A stretch of 64,000 nucleotides of DNA from Megalobrama amblycephala (lineage: Eukaryota; Chordata; Actinopteri; Cypriniformes; Xenocyprididae): positions 36,792,896-36,856,895 of the forward strand of contig NC_063054.1 of NCBI RefSeq assembly GCF_018812025.1, in the 5' to 3' direction. Below the pieces are notes generated by a model that did no database searches, had not been told where the DNA came from, and worked only from the letters and a program-made list of their open reading frames with translations. A program made the position numbers and the translations under genes. The first letter of the stretch is position 1. Every line of letters begins with the position of its first letter. Below, piece after piece: positions 33,561 to 48,758 of the stretch.

Positions 33561-34300
33561 TTGATTATAATGAAGTATTGTCTAGAAGTGTGATTTCTAC
33601 AGTAGTTAAATATAGTCTATAGGAAACATGAGTCTGATTATAATATTTCACACACTTCACATTCACATCACCACATGTGATGCATATATAGAAATATAGA
33701 CAGATGATGAGAAACAGTCCACAATCCATCCCTACTCCACATGTTCATGCTCAGCTGCAGGACTATGAGGGTCTGAGTAAAGATGCTCTTCTGAAATAAC
33801 AACAGGCAGCTGAACTTCAAAGGGAAGAGGCTTCCAAAGAGAGGGCACTGTAACTGGATGAAACCATAATCAAAGCGCTCCGGGCGAACCCTGTATTGAT
33901 CGCCAGCAGTTCATCAAAGCTGACAAGGTCAGCCAACAACACAGCGGGAGAGAAAGGAAAAAAAAGGGGAAAAGAAAATCACAGAAAGATGAGGGTCACA
34001 GAGGAAGGGTGTGTTTTGTCGTTGCCTGAGCCTTGGATTTACCTTTCTATTCCAAAATGCAACACGATAACAGTTTATTTTTAAATCAGTTTATAGTGGA
34101 AGTTAGCAAATGTGCACCAATAATCAGCTCTATTCCAAAAACTAGTGAGCTGTTTATTTAGGCATCAAAGATGCAGAGAAGAGAAGGCAATGCTGCCTTC
34201 TCTGAGATATCTCTCATATATCGATTTCAGAGAAGGCAATCCCAGAATGCACTGCGATGAGCTCAATGAAAAACAATAAATTTAAGTTGAGAGAAATGTA
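33561..34300. other. Unique sequence upstream of the candidate disp1 promoter
   Basis: No exon or transposon termini recognised. Short open frames only. Confidence 0.45.
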
Positions 34301-37300
34301 TGAAAGCTTGTTTCCACCACTAAATAAAAAATATAATTGCGACTTTTCGCAATTCTGACTTTATAACTCGCAATTCTAACTTTATATCATGCAATTCTGA
34401 CTTTATAACTCGTAATTCTGACTTTATATCTCGCAATTCTGACTTTATAACTCACAATTCTGACTTTATATCTCAATTCTGACTTTATATCTCACAATTC
34501 TGACTTTATATCTCGCAGTTGTTTATATCTTGCAATTCTGACTTCATAACTTGCAATTGTTTATATCTAGCAATTCTGACTTTTTATCTCAATTTTGACT
34601 TTATATCTCGCAGTTGTTTATATCTCGCAATTCTGACTTAATAACTTGCAATTGTTTACATCTTGCAATTCTGACTTTATATCTCGCAATTCTGACTTTA
34701 TAACTCGCAATTGTTTACATCTTGCAATTCTGACTTTATATCTCGCAATTCTGACTTTATAACTCGCAATTGTTTACATCTTGCAATTCTGACTTTATAT
34801 CACACAATTATGACTTTATAACTCGCAATTCTGACTTTATAACTTGCAATTGTTTACATCTTGCAATTCTGACTTTATATCACACAATTATGACTTTATA
34901 ACTCGTAATTCTGACTTTATAACTCACAATTCTGACTTTATAACTCACAATTGTTTATATCTAGCAATTCTGACTTAATATCTTGCAATTGTTTATATCT
35001 AGCAATTCTGACTTTATAACTCGCAATTCTGACTTTATAACTCGCAATTCTGACTTTATAACTCGCAATTGTTTATATCTCGCAATTCTGACTTTATAAC
35101 TCGTAATTGTTTACATTTCGCAATTCTGACTTTATATCATGCAATTCTGACTTTACAACTCGTAATTCTGACTTTATATCTCGCAATTCTGACTTTATAA
35201 CTCGCAATTCTGACTTTATATCTCAATTCTGACTTTATATCTTGCAGTTGTTTATATCTCGCAATTCTGATTTTATAACTCGCAGTTCTGACTTTATATC
35301 TCAATTCTGACTTTATATCTCACAATTCTGACTTTATATCTCACAATTCTGACTTTATATCTCGCAGTTGTTTATATCTTGCAATTCTGACTTCATAACT
35401 TGCAATTGTTTATATCTATCAATTCTGACTTTTTATCTCAATTCTGACTTTATATCTCGCAGCTGTTTATATCTTGCAATTCTGACTTCATAACTTGCAA
35501 TTGTTTACATCTTGTAATTCTGACTTTATATCTCGCAATTCTGACTTTATAACTCGCAATTGTTTACATCTTGCAATTCTGACTTTATAACTCGCAATTG
35601 TTTACATCTTGCAATTCTGACTTTATATCTCGCAATTCTGACTTTATAACTCGCAATTCTGACTTCATAACTTGCAACTGTTTACATCTTGCAATTCTGA
35701 CTTTATATCTCGCAATTCTGACTTTATAACTCGCAATTCTGACTTCATAACTTGCAATTGTTTACATCTTGCAATTCTGACTTTATAACTCGCAATTCTG
35801 ACTTTATAACTCGCAATTGTTTACATCTTGCAATTCTGACTTTATATCTCGCAATTCTGACTTTATAACTTGCAATTCTGACTTCATAACTTGTAATTGT
35901 TTACATCTTGCAATTCTGACTTTATAACTCGCAATTGTTTACATCTTGCAATTCTGACTTTATATCTCGCAATTCTGACTTTATAACTCGCAATTCTGAC
36001 TTCATAACTTGCAACTGTTTACATCTTGCAATTCTGACTTTATATCTCGCAATTCTGACTTTATAACTCGCAATTCTGACTTCATAACTTGCAATTGTTT
36101 ACATCTTGCAATTCTGACTTTATAACTCGCAATTCTGACTTTATAACTCGCAATTGTTTACATCTTGCAATTCTGACTTTATATCTCGCAATTCTGACTT
36201 TATATCTCGCAATTCTGACTTTATAACTTGCAATTCTGACTTCATAACTTGCAATTGTTTACATCTTGCAATTCTGACTTTATAACTCGCAATTGTTTAT
36301 ATCTCGCAATTGTTTATATCTCGCAATTCTGACTTTATAACTTGCAATTGTTTACATCTTGCAATTCTGACTTTATATCACACAATTATGACTTTATAAC
36401 TCGTAATTCTGACTTTATATCTCGCAATTCTGACTTTATAACTCGCAATTGTTTACATCTTGCAATTCTGACTTTATAACTCGTAATTCTGACTTTATAT
36501 CTCGCAATTTTGACTTTATAACTCACAATTCTGACTTTATATCTCAATTCTGACTTTATATCTAACAATTCTGACTTTATATCTCACAATTCTGACTTTA
36601 TATCTCGCAGTTGTTTATATCTTGCAATTCTGACTTCATAACTTGCAATTGTTTATATCTAGCAATTCTGACTTTTTATCTCAATTTTGACTTTATATCT
36701 CGCAGTTGTTTATATCTCGCAATTCTGACTTTATAACTCGCAATTGTTTATATCTTGCAATTCTGACTTCATAACTTGCAATTGTTTACATCTTGCAATT
36801 CTGACTTTATATCACACAATTATGACTTTATAACTCGTAATTCTGACTTTATATCTCGCAATTCTGACTTTATAACTCGCAATTGTTTACATCTTGCAAT
36901 TCTGATTTTATATCTCGCAATTCTGACTTTATAACTCGCAATTCTGACTTCATAACTTGCAATTGTTTACATCTTGCAATTCTGACTTTATATCTCGCAA
37001 TTCTGACTTCATAACTTGCAATTGTTTACATCTTGCAATTCTGACTTTATATCTCGCAATTCTGACTTTATAACTCGCAATTCTGACTTCATAACTTGCA
37101 ACTGTTTACATCTTGCAATTCTGACTTTATAACTCGCAATTCTGACATTATAACTCGCAATTGTTTACATCTTGCAATTCTGACTTTATATCTCGCAATT
37201 CTGACTTTATAACTCGCAATTCTGACTTCATAACTTGCAATTGTTTACATCTTGCAATTCTGACTTTATAACTCACAATTGTTTATATCTCGCAATTGTT

Positions 37301-40275
37301 TATATCTCGCAATTCTGACTTTATAACTTGCAGTTGTTTACATCTTGCAATTCTGACTTTATATCACACAATTATGACTTTATAACTCGCAATTCTGACT
37401 TCATAACTTGCAATTGTTTACATCTTGCAATTCTGACTTTATAACTCGCAATTGTTTATATCTCGCAATTCTGACTTTATAACTTGCAGTTGTTTACATC
37501 TTGCAATTCTGACTTTATATAACGCAATTCTGACTTTATAACTCGCAATTCTGACTTTATATCTCGCAATTCTGACTTTATATCTCGCAATTCTGACTTT
37601 ATATAACGCAATTCTGACTTCATAACTTGCAATTGTTTACATCTTGCAATTATGACTTTATATCTCGCAATTCTGACTTTATAACTCGCAATTCTGACTT
37701 CATAACTTGCAATTGTTTACATCTTGCAATTCTGACTTTATAACTCGCTAGGGGTGTGACGAGATCTTGTGGCACGAGATCTCGCGAGACTAATATGTGA
37801 CGAGATTTCTCGTTGAGGCGACAAGTAGTCTCGTGATGTTGTTGCCATGACAGAGTGTTAGGATGATTGGGAAAGAATATGCCACCTCTACGTTTACATT
37901 ACGCCTCCACTGTCGTTTTGCTTTGTATTTAAATAAAAAACATTTAATTCAGTTGGATAACGGTCGCCGCCACTCCATATTTACAGAGTTACGCGCGATC
38001 GCTAAAAGTGAAAGTAAACGCGTGCGCGCATTCAAACGCGATTTCAATACCCGCATTTTGAAAGCGGCTCCCTGATGAATGCAAATATCTCTCAATATTA
38101 AAGCTATTTTAGGCTGGGCAGTGTAGTTGTAACCATCTCTTAGCTCTGTATCAAAGAAAAAATTGGTCTTATTTGCACTTTTGAATATTGAGAGAGTGCG
38201 ATTATGGCTGCACTTATTGTAAAGTGTTACCATAAAAACAAATAACAGTTTCTCTTAATCTTATTAAGCACAAACAATAAGGTTTCATTTGTTAACATTA
38301 GTTAATGCACTGTGAACTATCATGAACTAACAATGAATGACTATTTTTATTAACTAACATAAACAAAGATTAATAAATACTGTAGCAAATATATTGCTCA
38401 TTATTAGTTGATGTTGGTTAATACATTAATGTTAATAAATGAGACCTTATTGTAAAGTGTTAACATTTTTATTTATACTGTTTTCATTTCTATGATCAGT
38501 TTGTGGAAAGGAGTTCAGTTAGGAGGTCAAAGGTTGTAGAAGCTCATAAATCATGTACAGTAAGATCTGAAGAGACTGAAATACAGAAGAGAAGTCAGTC
38601 AGTTGAGTTTGTGGCAAAACCTTTTACAGTACTTGAGTATTGTTGTCTTTTACTGCATATGATAATTCACACTAAGAAAGTAGAACTGAAATGACATTCA
38701 TTACGAGATGATTAGTTAAAACATTTCAAATACACCTGCAGAATATTTTTTCTAGTCATGTATTTCGCCATTGAGGATTTCTTAAAAATAGTGTGTAAAA
38801 ATCTTGTCTCGTCTCGTCTCGTGAACTCAATCTCGAGTCTCGTCTCGTCTCGTGAGATACCCGTCTCGTCACACCCCTATAACTCGCAATTGTTTATATC
38901 TCGCAATTCTGACTTTATAACTTGCAATTGTTTACATCTTGCAATTCTGACTTTATCACACAATTATGACTTTATAACTCGTAATTCTGACTTTATATGT
39001 CGCAATTCTGACTTTATATAATGCAATTCTGACTTTATATCTCGCAATTCTGACTTTATAACTCACAATTCTGACTTAATATCTTGCAATTGTTTATATC
39101 TAGCAATTCTGACTTTATAACTCGCAATTCTGACCTTATAACTCGCAATTCTGACTTCATAACTTGCAATTGTTTACATCTTGTAATTCTGACTTTATAT
39201 CTCGCAATTCTGACTTTATAACTCGCAATTGTTTACATCTTGCAATTCTGACTTTATATCTCGCAATTCTGACTTTATAACTCGCAATTCTGACTTCATA
39301 ACTTGCAATTGTTTACATCTTGCAATTCTGACTTTATATCTCGCAATTCTGACTTTATAACTCGCAATTGTTTATATCTCGCAATTGTTTATATCTCGCA
39401 ATTCTGACTTTATAACTTGCAATTGTTTACATCTTGCAATTCTGACTTTATATCACACAATTATGACTTTATAACTCGTAATTCTGACTTTATATCTCAC
39501 AATTCTGACTTTATATCTCGCAATTCTGACTTTATAACTCACAATTCTGACTTAATATCTTGCAATTGTTTATATCTAGCAATTCTGACTTTATAACTCG
39601 CAATTCTGACTTTATAACTCGCAATTCTGACTTCATAACTTGCAATTGTTTACATCTTGCAATTCTGACTTTATATCTCGCAATTCTGACTTTATAACTC
39701 ACAATTGTTTATATCTCGCAATTGTTTACATCTTGCAATTCTGACTTTATATCACACAATTATGACTTTATAACTCGTAATTCTGACTTTATATCTCGCA
39801 ATTCTGACTTTATAACTTGCAATTCTGACTTAATATCTTGCAATTGTTTATATCTAGCAATTCTGACTTTATAACTCGCAATTGTTTACATTTCGCAATT
39901 CTGACTTTATATCATGCAATTCTGACTTTATAACTCGTAATTCTGACTTTATATCTCGCAATTCTGACTTTATATCTCGCAATTCTGACTTTATATCTCA
40001 ATTCTGACTTTATATCTCAATTCTGACTTTATATCTCGCAGTTGTTTATATCTCGCAATTCTGACTTTATAACTCGCAATTCTGACTTTATATCTCAATT
40101 CTGACTTTATAACTCGCAATTCTGACTTTATATCTCAATTCTGACTTTATATCTCGCAGTTGTTTATATCTCGCAATTCTGACTTCATAACTCGCAATTG
40201 TTTACATCTTGCAATTCTGACTTTATAACTCGCAATTCGGACTTTATAACTCGCAATTCTGACTTTATATAACGC
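34301..40275. repeat. Giant 21/17-bp composite tandem array derived from MITE family C, split by a hAT element
   Basis: The left edge has the family C terminus (AAGCTTGTTTCCACCACTAA, 34304-34323). From about 34340 to 37748 and again from 38880 to 40275 the DNA is built from a 21-bp word containing AATTCTGACTTTATAACTCG (variants with ATCTCG, CATAACTTG) and a 17-bp word (CAATTGTTTACATCTTG), mixed in local higher-order patterns. About 4.8 kb is array. The matching right terminus of the MITE is not evident. Confidence 0.93.
37749..38879. mobile_element. hAT-type element inserted in the array, with perfect 8-bp target duplication
   Basis: Ends read TAGGGGTGTGACGAGA and TCTCGTCACACCCCTA, perfectly inverted, flanked on both sides by TAACTCGC (37741-37748 and 38880-38887), which is itself part of the array unit. 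The 1131-bp element has no transposase. Subterminal GTCTC/GAGAC words are numerous. Part of a second MITE (AATAAGGTTTCATTTGTTAA to GAGACCTTATTGTAAAGTG, about 38275-38462) is nested within. Confidence 0.92.
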
Positions 40276-40548
40276 CTATGTAGATGGTTTCAAATCAGTT
40301 AAGTACATGAAAAACTCCACAATATATGACAAAATAATCACAATTAAAATTTTGCCAGTTGTGCAGCTCTAAATATAAATAATTTTAAAACAAAAACAAT
40401 CAAAATAAAACAGTCACTAAAAAAGATCAAATATTTTATGCTTACTTGCATATCATGTGACCATTAACTGACATCAGGGAACTGTGAACATGTGAATGTG
40501 TTGTTAAATTATTGAAGTACTTTATATTTTATAACATTTTATTTCTAA

Positions 40549-40828
40549 TGCTGGGTTCAGACCCGATTTTGGCACGATATGTCTGAAGTAGGGTTTCGTG
40601 GTGATTCGTAAATAACAGTGGGCGTCAGGATGCAAGAATCAATCATTTCATCTCATATAGTGTCATAGTGGATGACAACCGACGCTGCGTATGTGACGCT
40701 TCACAATGTCATGACAGAAAGGCTGCATCCTAAATCACAAACCCTCTTGAGTAGGTACTTGTTTTGAATGAGTAATTCTGATTCTATCATAACAGATCAA
40801 AATATTATGTAGCTTGAACCCGGCATAA
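40549..40828. mobile_element. Small MITE
   Basis: Inverted ends ATGCTGGGTTCAGACC and GCTTGAACCCGGCAT (reads ATGCCGGGTTCAAGC) about 280 bp apart. No coding capacity. Confidence 0.5.
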
Positions 40829-41453
40829 GGGGTTTGGCTGACAAAAATGTTTGGGAATCCCTGCCCTAGTGCATAGGTGCTCATGCTCATCCCTAATTTG
40901 CAGTCCTCAACGAGGATTTGAACCCCGAATCGTCCTGTGAATTCTAGTGTGTCTGAGTTTTTTCCGAAACTCTAGGGGACCAAATCTCTCCGACGCCCCT
41001 CTATGGCCCTCTGAGCCCCACGTGTTTTACTGCGCTGGAGAAAGATCAATACACGCCAAGCAAATTATGGAGCAGATCAAAGCAAAACAGTTAGGAACTT
41101 TTAAGGACTTAAGTAAATATTTAGTCATCTAATAAGAAAAGTATATTGACAGTAGCGTTTAATTTACTCATTCAGATTAATTGTTGTTGTTTAGCAAACG
41201 TTAGCGCATGCAGCTGCAGATGTAAGTCATGCATGCAGCAGGCACACATAAATTCATATGCAGCCTTTTATTCTATGCTACAAAAATGTTGATCCATAAA
41301 AGCAGGGAGGGATGGGACTTTTGGCTGGAAATGATATATGGGAGTGTGTTCCTGATTTACATTCCTCATACAAGTGTTGCCTAACGGCTCTCAGGTGCGA
41401 ACGAGAGCAGCAACCCTGTTCTGCATGTGACAAACGATCATTTAGTTTATGTT

Positions 41454-41454
<1 letters not shown>
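40829..41454. other. Unique sequence between MITE and GATA array
   Basis: No recognised gene. The stretch near 40880-40945 (GATTTGAACCCCGAATCGTC) faintly recalls a tRNA T-loop, but no cloverleaf could be drawn. Confidence 0.4.
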
Positions 41455-43390
<1,936 letters not shown>

Positions 43391-43812
43391 TTTTTTAAAG
43401 GCTGCATTTATTTGATCAAAAATACAGTAAAAACAGCAAAATTGTGAAATATTATTACAATTTAAAATAACTATTTTCTATGTGAATATATAAAGTAAAG
43501 TGTAATTTATTCCTGTGATCAAAGCTGAATTTTCAGCATCGTTACTCCAGTCTTCAGTGTCACATGATCCTTCAGAAATCATTCTAATATGCTGATCTGC
43601 TGCTCAAGAAACATTTATGATTATTATCAAAGTTCATATTTTTGTGCAAACTGTGATGCATTTTTTATTTCTCAGAATTCTTTGATGAAGAGAATTCAAA
43701 AGAACAGCATTTATTTGAAACAGAACACTATAAATGTCACTTTTGATCAGTTTAACACATCTTTGCTAAATGAAAGTATTAATCTTACTGTCCCCAAACC
43801 TAAAGTATTCCC
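43391..43812. mobile_element. MITE family A copy
   Basis: It runs from AGGCTGCATTTATTTGATCA through the core TCAGTGTCACATGATCCTTC to a decayed terminus CTTACTGTCCCCAAACCTAA. A 130-codon open frame over it is a by-product of the repeat. Confidence 0.75.
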
Positions 43813-45092
43813 TAAATGGACACATATGACCAAAAAAATACAAGCTCCACATTTCTACACATTAATTTGTCCTTTTAGGGACGACTTGAGCATTACTGTA
43901 AATGCATCTAGAAACTCTGATCTGGCATTAACACCGATATCACACAGTTTTATTAAAGTTGATTCCACACAACAGAATTAAATCATAAATCCTTAACTGA
44001 TGAAAATTTAACACAAACATTTGTGAAAGCCAACCACAAAAAAACCGCTAAAATTATGACTACATTTGTGATAAATGACCACAAAACCCACAAAAAAATC
44101 ATAAGTGCATAATAAATTTCAGCTGTTGCCACGCAGTTACACCCGCAAACGCAGCAGCCTGGTCTGCGTCTCGTTCCGCTTTCATGCCAACACAAACCAA
44201 ATCACCTCACCCTGCATGATTTCACTCAGCGGCTCCAGGAAAGACGGACGCTGGGTCTGATTTTAATGAGCAGGCCCGTACTAACAGCGCTCTGCTGGGG
44301 AAAGACTGCTGGCATCCTGCCTGTGTCATGTTTCCAATGAGTATCGTGAACCAACACCTGCTGGCCGCGTTAAAAATGTGAAAATAACACAACAACACAT
44401 ACACACACATACAAATCTGTCCATATTTCATTACAGATCTCCATCTCACACTAACCCTTCATTGCCTCTGTGGTGAGTTTCATGCATTATGTATTTATTC
44501 ACCTCCAGATTAGCTGTAAGCTTATCCCATTTTGACCTATATTTTGTATCAGATCACCAAACCCACATTTGAATTGTTCCCATAACTGTATGAGTTTTTG
44601 CACCAAATATTCCTGTAAAACAGCATGTTTTAATGTATTGGTGATACTGTAGTGTTTTGTAATCCTCACTTTCCTGTTCCAAGTCACCTCAAAAAACCTC
44701 TTAAGTCCTTCTGGGGAGAAAATAGATTAAAATTTGATTTATTATCGCAGATTTGTTATCTTGCAAACGCTTCCAAGCATGCTGACAATGCAAAAAACAA
44801 GCACCAGTGGGCGGCTGGATATTTGTCTCCAGCTGGAACACTGAATTGTTGCAGGATTTACTCCGAAACCGTTTTCACAAATAATTTAAGAAATGGCAAG
44901 TGACTCATTGAATCAAACATGAAATTCTGATGCAAAAAGACTGAAATAATTTAAGAAATAAAGATCAAGATCAAGGAAAGTCAGATCTCCAAAACTGTGA
45001 ACAGAACCTTGTGAAATACTGTCCATGTTTGATGAGTCAAACTGATTTAAACACGTTAAAAGTCAATATGAAACCTAAATTGATTTACTTTC
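43813..45092. other. Unique sequence, no gene recognised
   Basis: No transposon termini or splice-bounded homologous exon found. Only short open frames. Confidence 0.4.
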
Positions 45093-45520
45093 TTTTCACA
45101 AGATGTAATATAAGTCTCTGGTGTCTCCAGAATGTGTCTGTGAAGTTTCAGCTCAAAATCCCCCACAGATCATTTATTATAGCTTGTAAAATTCGCCCCT
45201 ATTTGGGTGTGAGCAAAAACACGTCGTTTTTGTGTGTGTCCCTTTAAATGCAAATGAGCTGCTGCTCCCGCCCCCTTTCCAGAAGAGGGCGGAGCTTTAA
45301 CAGCTCAACAACAACAAAGCTGGAGAATCTCACGCAGCCAAAATAAAGAAGATGTTCAGCCTTACATTGTTCAAACCGGAGTCGACACTGATGGAGAGAC
45401 TCAGGAAGAAGTTACAACTTTTAGAATGAAACTGGACGTTTCTGAATGGTTAGTGGATAAATTTATGTAGTTGCTGTGGAGTTGATTCAACTCATCCACT
45501 AGCATGTACACTTAGTGCAA
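45093..45520. mobile_element. TTAA-type MITE family B, truncated copy
   Basis: CACAAGATGTAATATAAGTC near 45098 through CAACTCATCCACTAGCATG, matching the copies at 16.0, 18.0 and 21.3 kb. Both ends are lost. Confidence 0.7.
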
Positions 45521-46498
45521 ATACATAGACACGCTGTAAAGATATAGTTCTAAAAATTGTTCTAAATATAAAAGAATAGCAGAGTTACTATATAACAATA
45601 ATGACACAGAGGAACAATTTCGTTGGAATCACTGGAATCTGATGAACAATTAAAAACATTGACAGCCAATCAGAATCCATCCTGCTTTAAAGAAGTCGAA
45701 CATTTAAAGCAACAGATGCCAAAACTGCAGCGTGTGCTTATAATAAACAGATCGATATATTGCATTGGTGTTGATGCTAATGTAGTCATCCTTATAGTTA
45801 TTATCGTTAAAAGTAAAGTCACATTATGGAAGTAAAATGGGTTGCAAACACTGTTTTATGCCGACTCCAGCTAATTAACAAGGCATTTTCCATTAGTGCA
45901 CTAAAATGAAATTGCAACAATTGTCAAGTCTGCAAAACGGTAACGTTTTTGTTGAAAACTGTGGTCTGAAATCGCAGCATCAGGGTACCAGCAGACAGAC
46001 CACGAGCAGCCGAATGATTAATGTGTGCTTTGACAAACGTGTCCTATAAATACAAACATGTGTGCACTCTTGTCTGCCACACTAATGTTTCTAAGGCAGA
46101 GTGTGTTTCATTGTTTCAATATTTAAAATCACACAAGTCTGTTTTTCTGATGTGGTTTGGAGGGTTCTGGGATGTTCCTAGGGTCCTGCCTTCACTTCCT
46201 GCTCTATTTAATGACAAATAATGTAAGAAAAGTGATACTGTGGCAGGAAAATAACATGCTCGTACAGTAATAGTGGCTCGGAAATGAGAAATCCGGGTGA
46301 GTATGTGCGTTTAACCCAAAAGAACATGATCAGGTGTCAGTGCAGGACCAAACGGACATCTGCTCTCATAGCAGTTCACTTGATGCTTATATGCAATACA
46401 AAAGTACTGCATATCACACAAAAGGAAGAAAGAATAGATCTATACACAATCTATAGGTCTCTAACAAACCTATATTTGTTATAATGTTATCTCTATGC
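45521..46498. other. MITE fragment then unique sequence
   Basis: 45525-45810 resembles the 19607-19860 fragment in the opposite orientation. The remainder is unannotated unique DNA. Confidence 0.4.
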
Positions 46499-46559
46499 AT
46501 TGTGCGTAGAGCTGTACAATTCTGGATAAATTGAGAATCACGATTTTTTTTTTGTTTAA

Positions 46560-48192
46560 AGGTGCCATCGAACGTTTTTTTGCAAGATGTAATATAAGTC
46601 TAAGGTGTCCCCTGAATGTGTCTGTGAAGTTTCAGCTCAAAATACCCCATAGATTTTTTTTAATTAATTTTTTGAACTGCCTATTTTGGGGCATCATTAG
46701 AAATGCGCCGATTCAGGCTGCGGCCCCTTTAAATCGCGCGCTCCCCACCCCTTCCCGAGCTCTCGACTCTATCACAGCATAAACAAAGTTCACACAGCTA
46801 ATATAACCCTCAAAATGGATCTTTACAAAGTGTTCGTCATGCATACTGCATGCATGCGTCGGATTATGTAAGTATTATATTTATTTGGATGTTTACATTT
46901 GATTCTGAATGAGTTTGAGGCTATGCTCCGTGGCTAACGGCTAATGCTACACTGTTGGAGAGATTTATAAAGAATGAAGTTGTGTTTATGAATTATACAG
47001 ACTGCAAGTGTTTAAAAATGAAAATAGCGACGGCTCTCTTGTCTCCGTGAATACAGTAAGAAACGATGGTAACTTTAACCACATTTAACAGTACATTAGC
47101 AACATGCTAATGAAACATTTATAAAGACAATTCACAAATATCACTAAAAATATCATGATATCATGGATCATGTCAGTTATTATTGCTCCATCTGCCATTT
47201 TTCGCTATTGTTCTTGCTTGCTTACCTTGTCTGATGATTCAGCTGTGCACAGATCCAGACGTTAATACTGGCTGCCCTTGTGTAGTGCCTTGAACATGAG
47301 CTGGTATATGCAAATATTGGGGTCATACATATTAAAGGTCCCGTTTTTCATGGTTTTTTGAAGCTTTGATTGTGTTTATAGTGTGCAATATAACATGTGT
47401 TCATGTTTCGCGTGTAAAAAAAAAACAGTATTTTTCACATAATTTACTTATCTGTATACCGCTGTTTCCACTGTCATAAAAACGGGCTGATGACTTCCTT
47501 GTTCTATGAAGTCCCTCCTTCAGAAATACGTAACGAGTTCTGATTGTGCCAGCGGTTCCTGTGTTGTGATTCGACAGCAGTTTAGCGCACCTTGCCCGGA
47601 AAGGTCACGCCTCTTACCATAACGTGGAGATGCACGCGCTCAGTGTTATTGTAAACATGTCTTTAATTTTACCCTATCAATTTGAGCTGGAATCAGACCC
47701 GGTGATTGGACTGCGGGATGAAAATGGCGACAAACACACTCTACAAACGCAACTCTTGTGTATTCCTGTGGGCGGAGGTTAGTCAAAAAACTGTTTTAGT
47801 GACGTCATTAAAGAAGGAAGTAGAGGGATGTAGTCCAAACTGGCCGTTCGATGTAGGCGACTTCTGTTAAATAAAATATCTCGCTTGGCATTGAACTTTG
47901 AGCTTTAAAATTTTACAGATTTTATTTATACTCTAACAGCAACATTACACACTAACTAAAGTTTGAAACATGGGATCACGAAGAACGGGACCTTTAATGA
48001 TCCCGACTGTTACGTAACAGTCGGTGTTATGTTGAGATTCGCCTGTTCTTCGGAGGTCTTTTAAACAAATGAGATTTATATAAGAAGGAGGAAACAATGG
48101 TGTTTGAGACTCACTGTATGTCATTTCCATGTACTGAACTCTTGTTATTCAACTATGCCAAGATAAATTCAATTTTTCATTCTAGGACACCT
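46560..48192. mobile_element. TTAA-target element, middle of the nest
   Basis: TTAA at 46556-46559 and 48193-48196. Ends read AGGTGCCATCG and AGGACACCT. It shares AGATGTAATATAAGTCTAAG and CTGTGAAGTTTCAGCTCAAA with family B, then has its own CGCGCGCTCCCCACCCC section. It carries the inner element 47336-47993. No transposase. Confidence 0.8.
47336..47993. mobile_element. TTAA-target MITE, innermost of the nest
   Basis: TTAA at 47332-47335 and 47994-47997. Perfect short ends AGGTCCCG and CGGGACCT. Its right part (TTGAACTTTGAGC, TTACACACTAACTAAAGTTT) is the inverse of the left part of the family B copies at 17.8 and 21.0 kb. Confidence 0.8.
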
Positions 48193-48758
48193 TTAAAACA
48201 AAGATCACGATTTTCCCACAATTCTGAATATACAACTAAACAAAATAACATATAGAATTTACTAGAGGTTCAGACAAAATGTTAATTTCTACAGTCTATT
48301 TAAAATATATATATATATAGGTAATATTTCATTAATTTGAAATATTTTTTAAATGGATTGAACGAATGATTCAATGACTCAAATACTTCATTACTGGATA
48401 AATCAGCATTTTTGAACGAATCTCTTGAATGAATGATTCAATGACAAATACATTTTAAACAGTCACTTGTCTCCACCTACTGGTATAACAATGTAATGAC
48501 ACAATCTTTACTTTCAAATGTTGATTTACTTCATTTTAATCACGACTGTAGACATCAGTGTTTATATCTTAACTATAAACTTTTATCCCAGTACTTCTGT
48601 GAAGTAATGATGAAGTAATGATACACTGTGGTTAGAAAGCCGTTTCATGCTTATACATGACAATAGACAGAGCCAAATCGTTGTCATAGGAATAAGATCA
48701 TGTGTTTGAATCAAGATCGTGATCTTTTAATGATTAATCGTGCAGCTCTAATTGCGCG

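Larger units (their letters stand above)
46507..48750. mobile_element. hAT-like element, outermost of a three-level nest
   Basis: Ends read TAGAGCTGTACAATTCTGG and ATTAATCGTGCAGCTCTA, flanked by ATTGTGCG (46499-46506) and ATTGCGCG (48751-48758), an 8-bp target duplication with one difference. It is interrupted by the TTAA element 46560-48192. Part of its own interior (48350-48450, ATTCAATGA..TTCATTACTGGAT) is the single-copy counterpart of the 78-bp array at 61.5 kb. Confidence 0.8.

Noticed and set aside
36386..36568. Minus-strand frame with SELRDIK-like seven-residue repeats
   Set aside because: Translation of the 21-bp array unit, not a coiled-coil gene.
34301..40275. CRISPR-like array of short repeats
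   Set aside because: Repeats are contiguous and variable, with no unique spacers, in a vertebrate genome. It is a satellite.
40880..40945. tRNA-like GATTTGAACCCCGAATCGTC string
   Set aside because: It resembles a T-loop arm, but no acceptor stem, anticodon arm or D arm can be paired around it.
43589..43981. Open frame of 130 codons on the plus strand
   Set aside because: It starts inside a MITE family A copy and translates repeat sequence. It has no domain.
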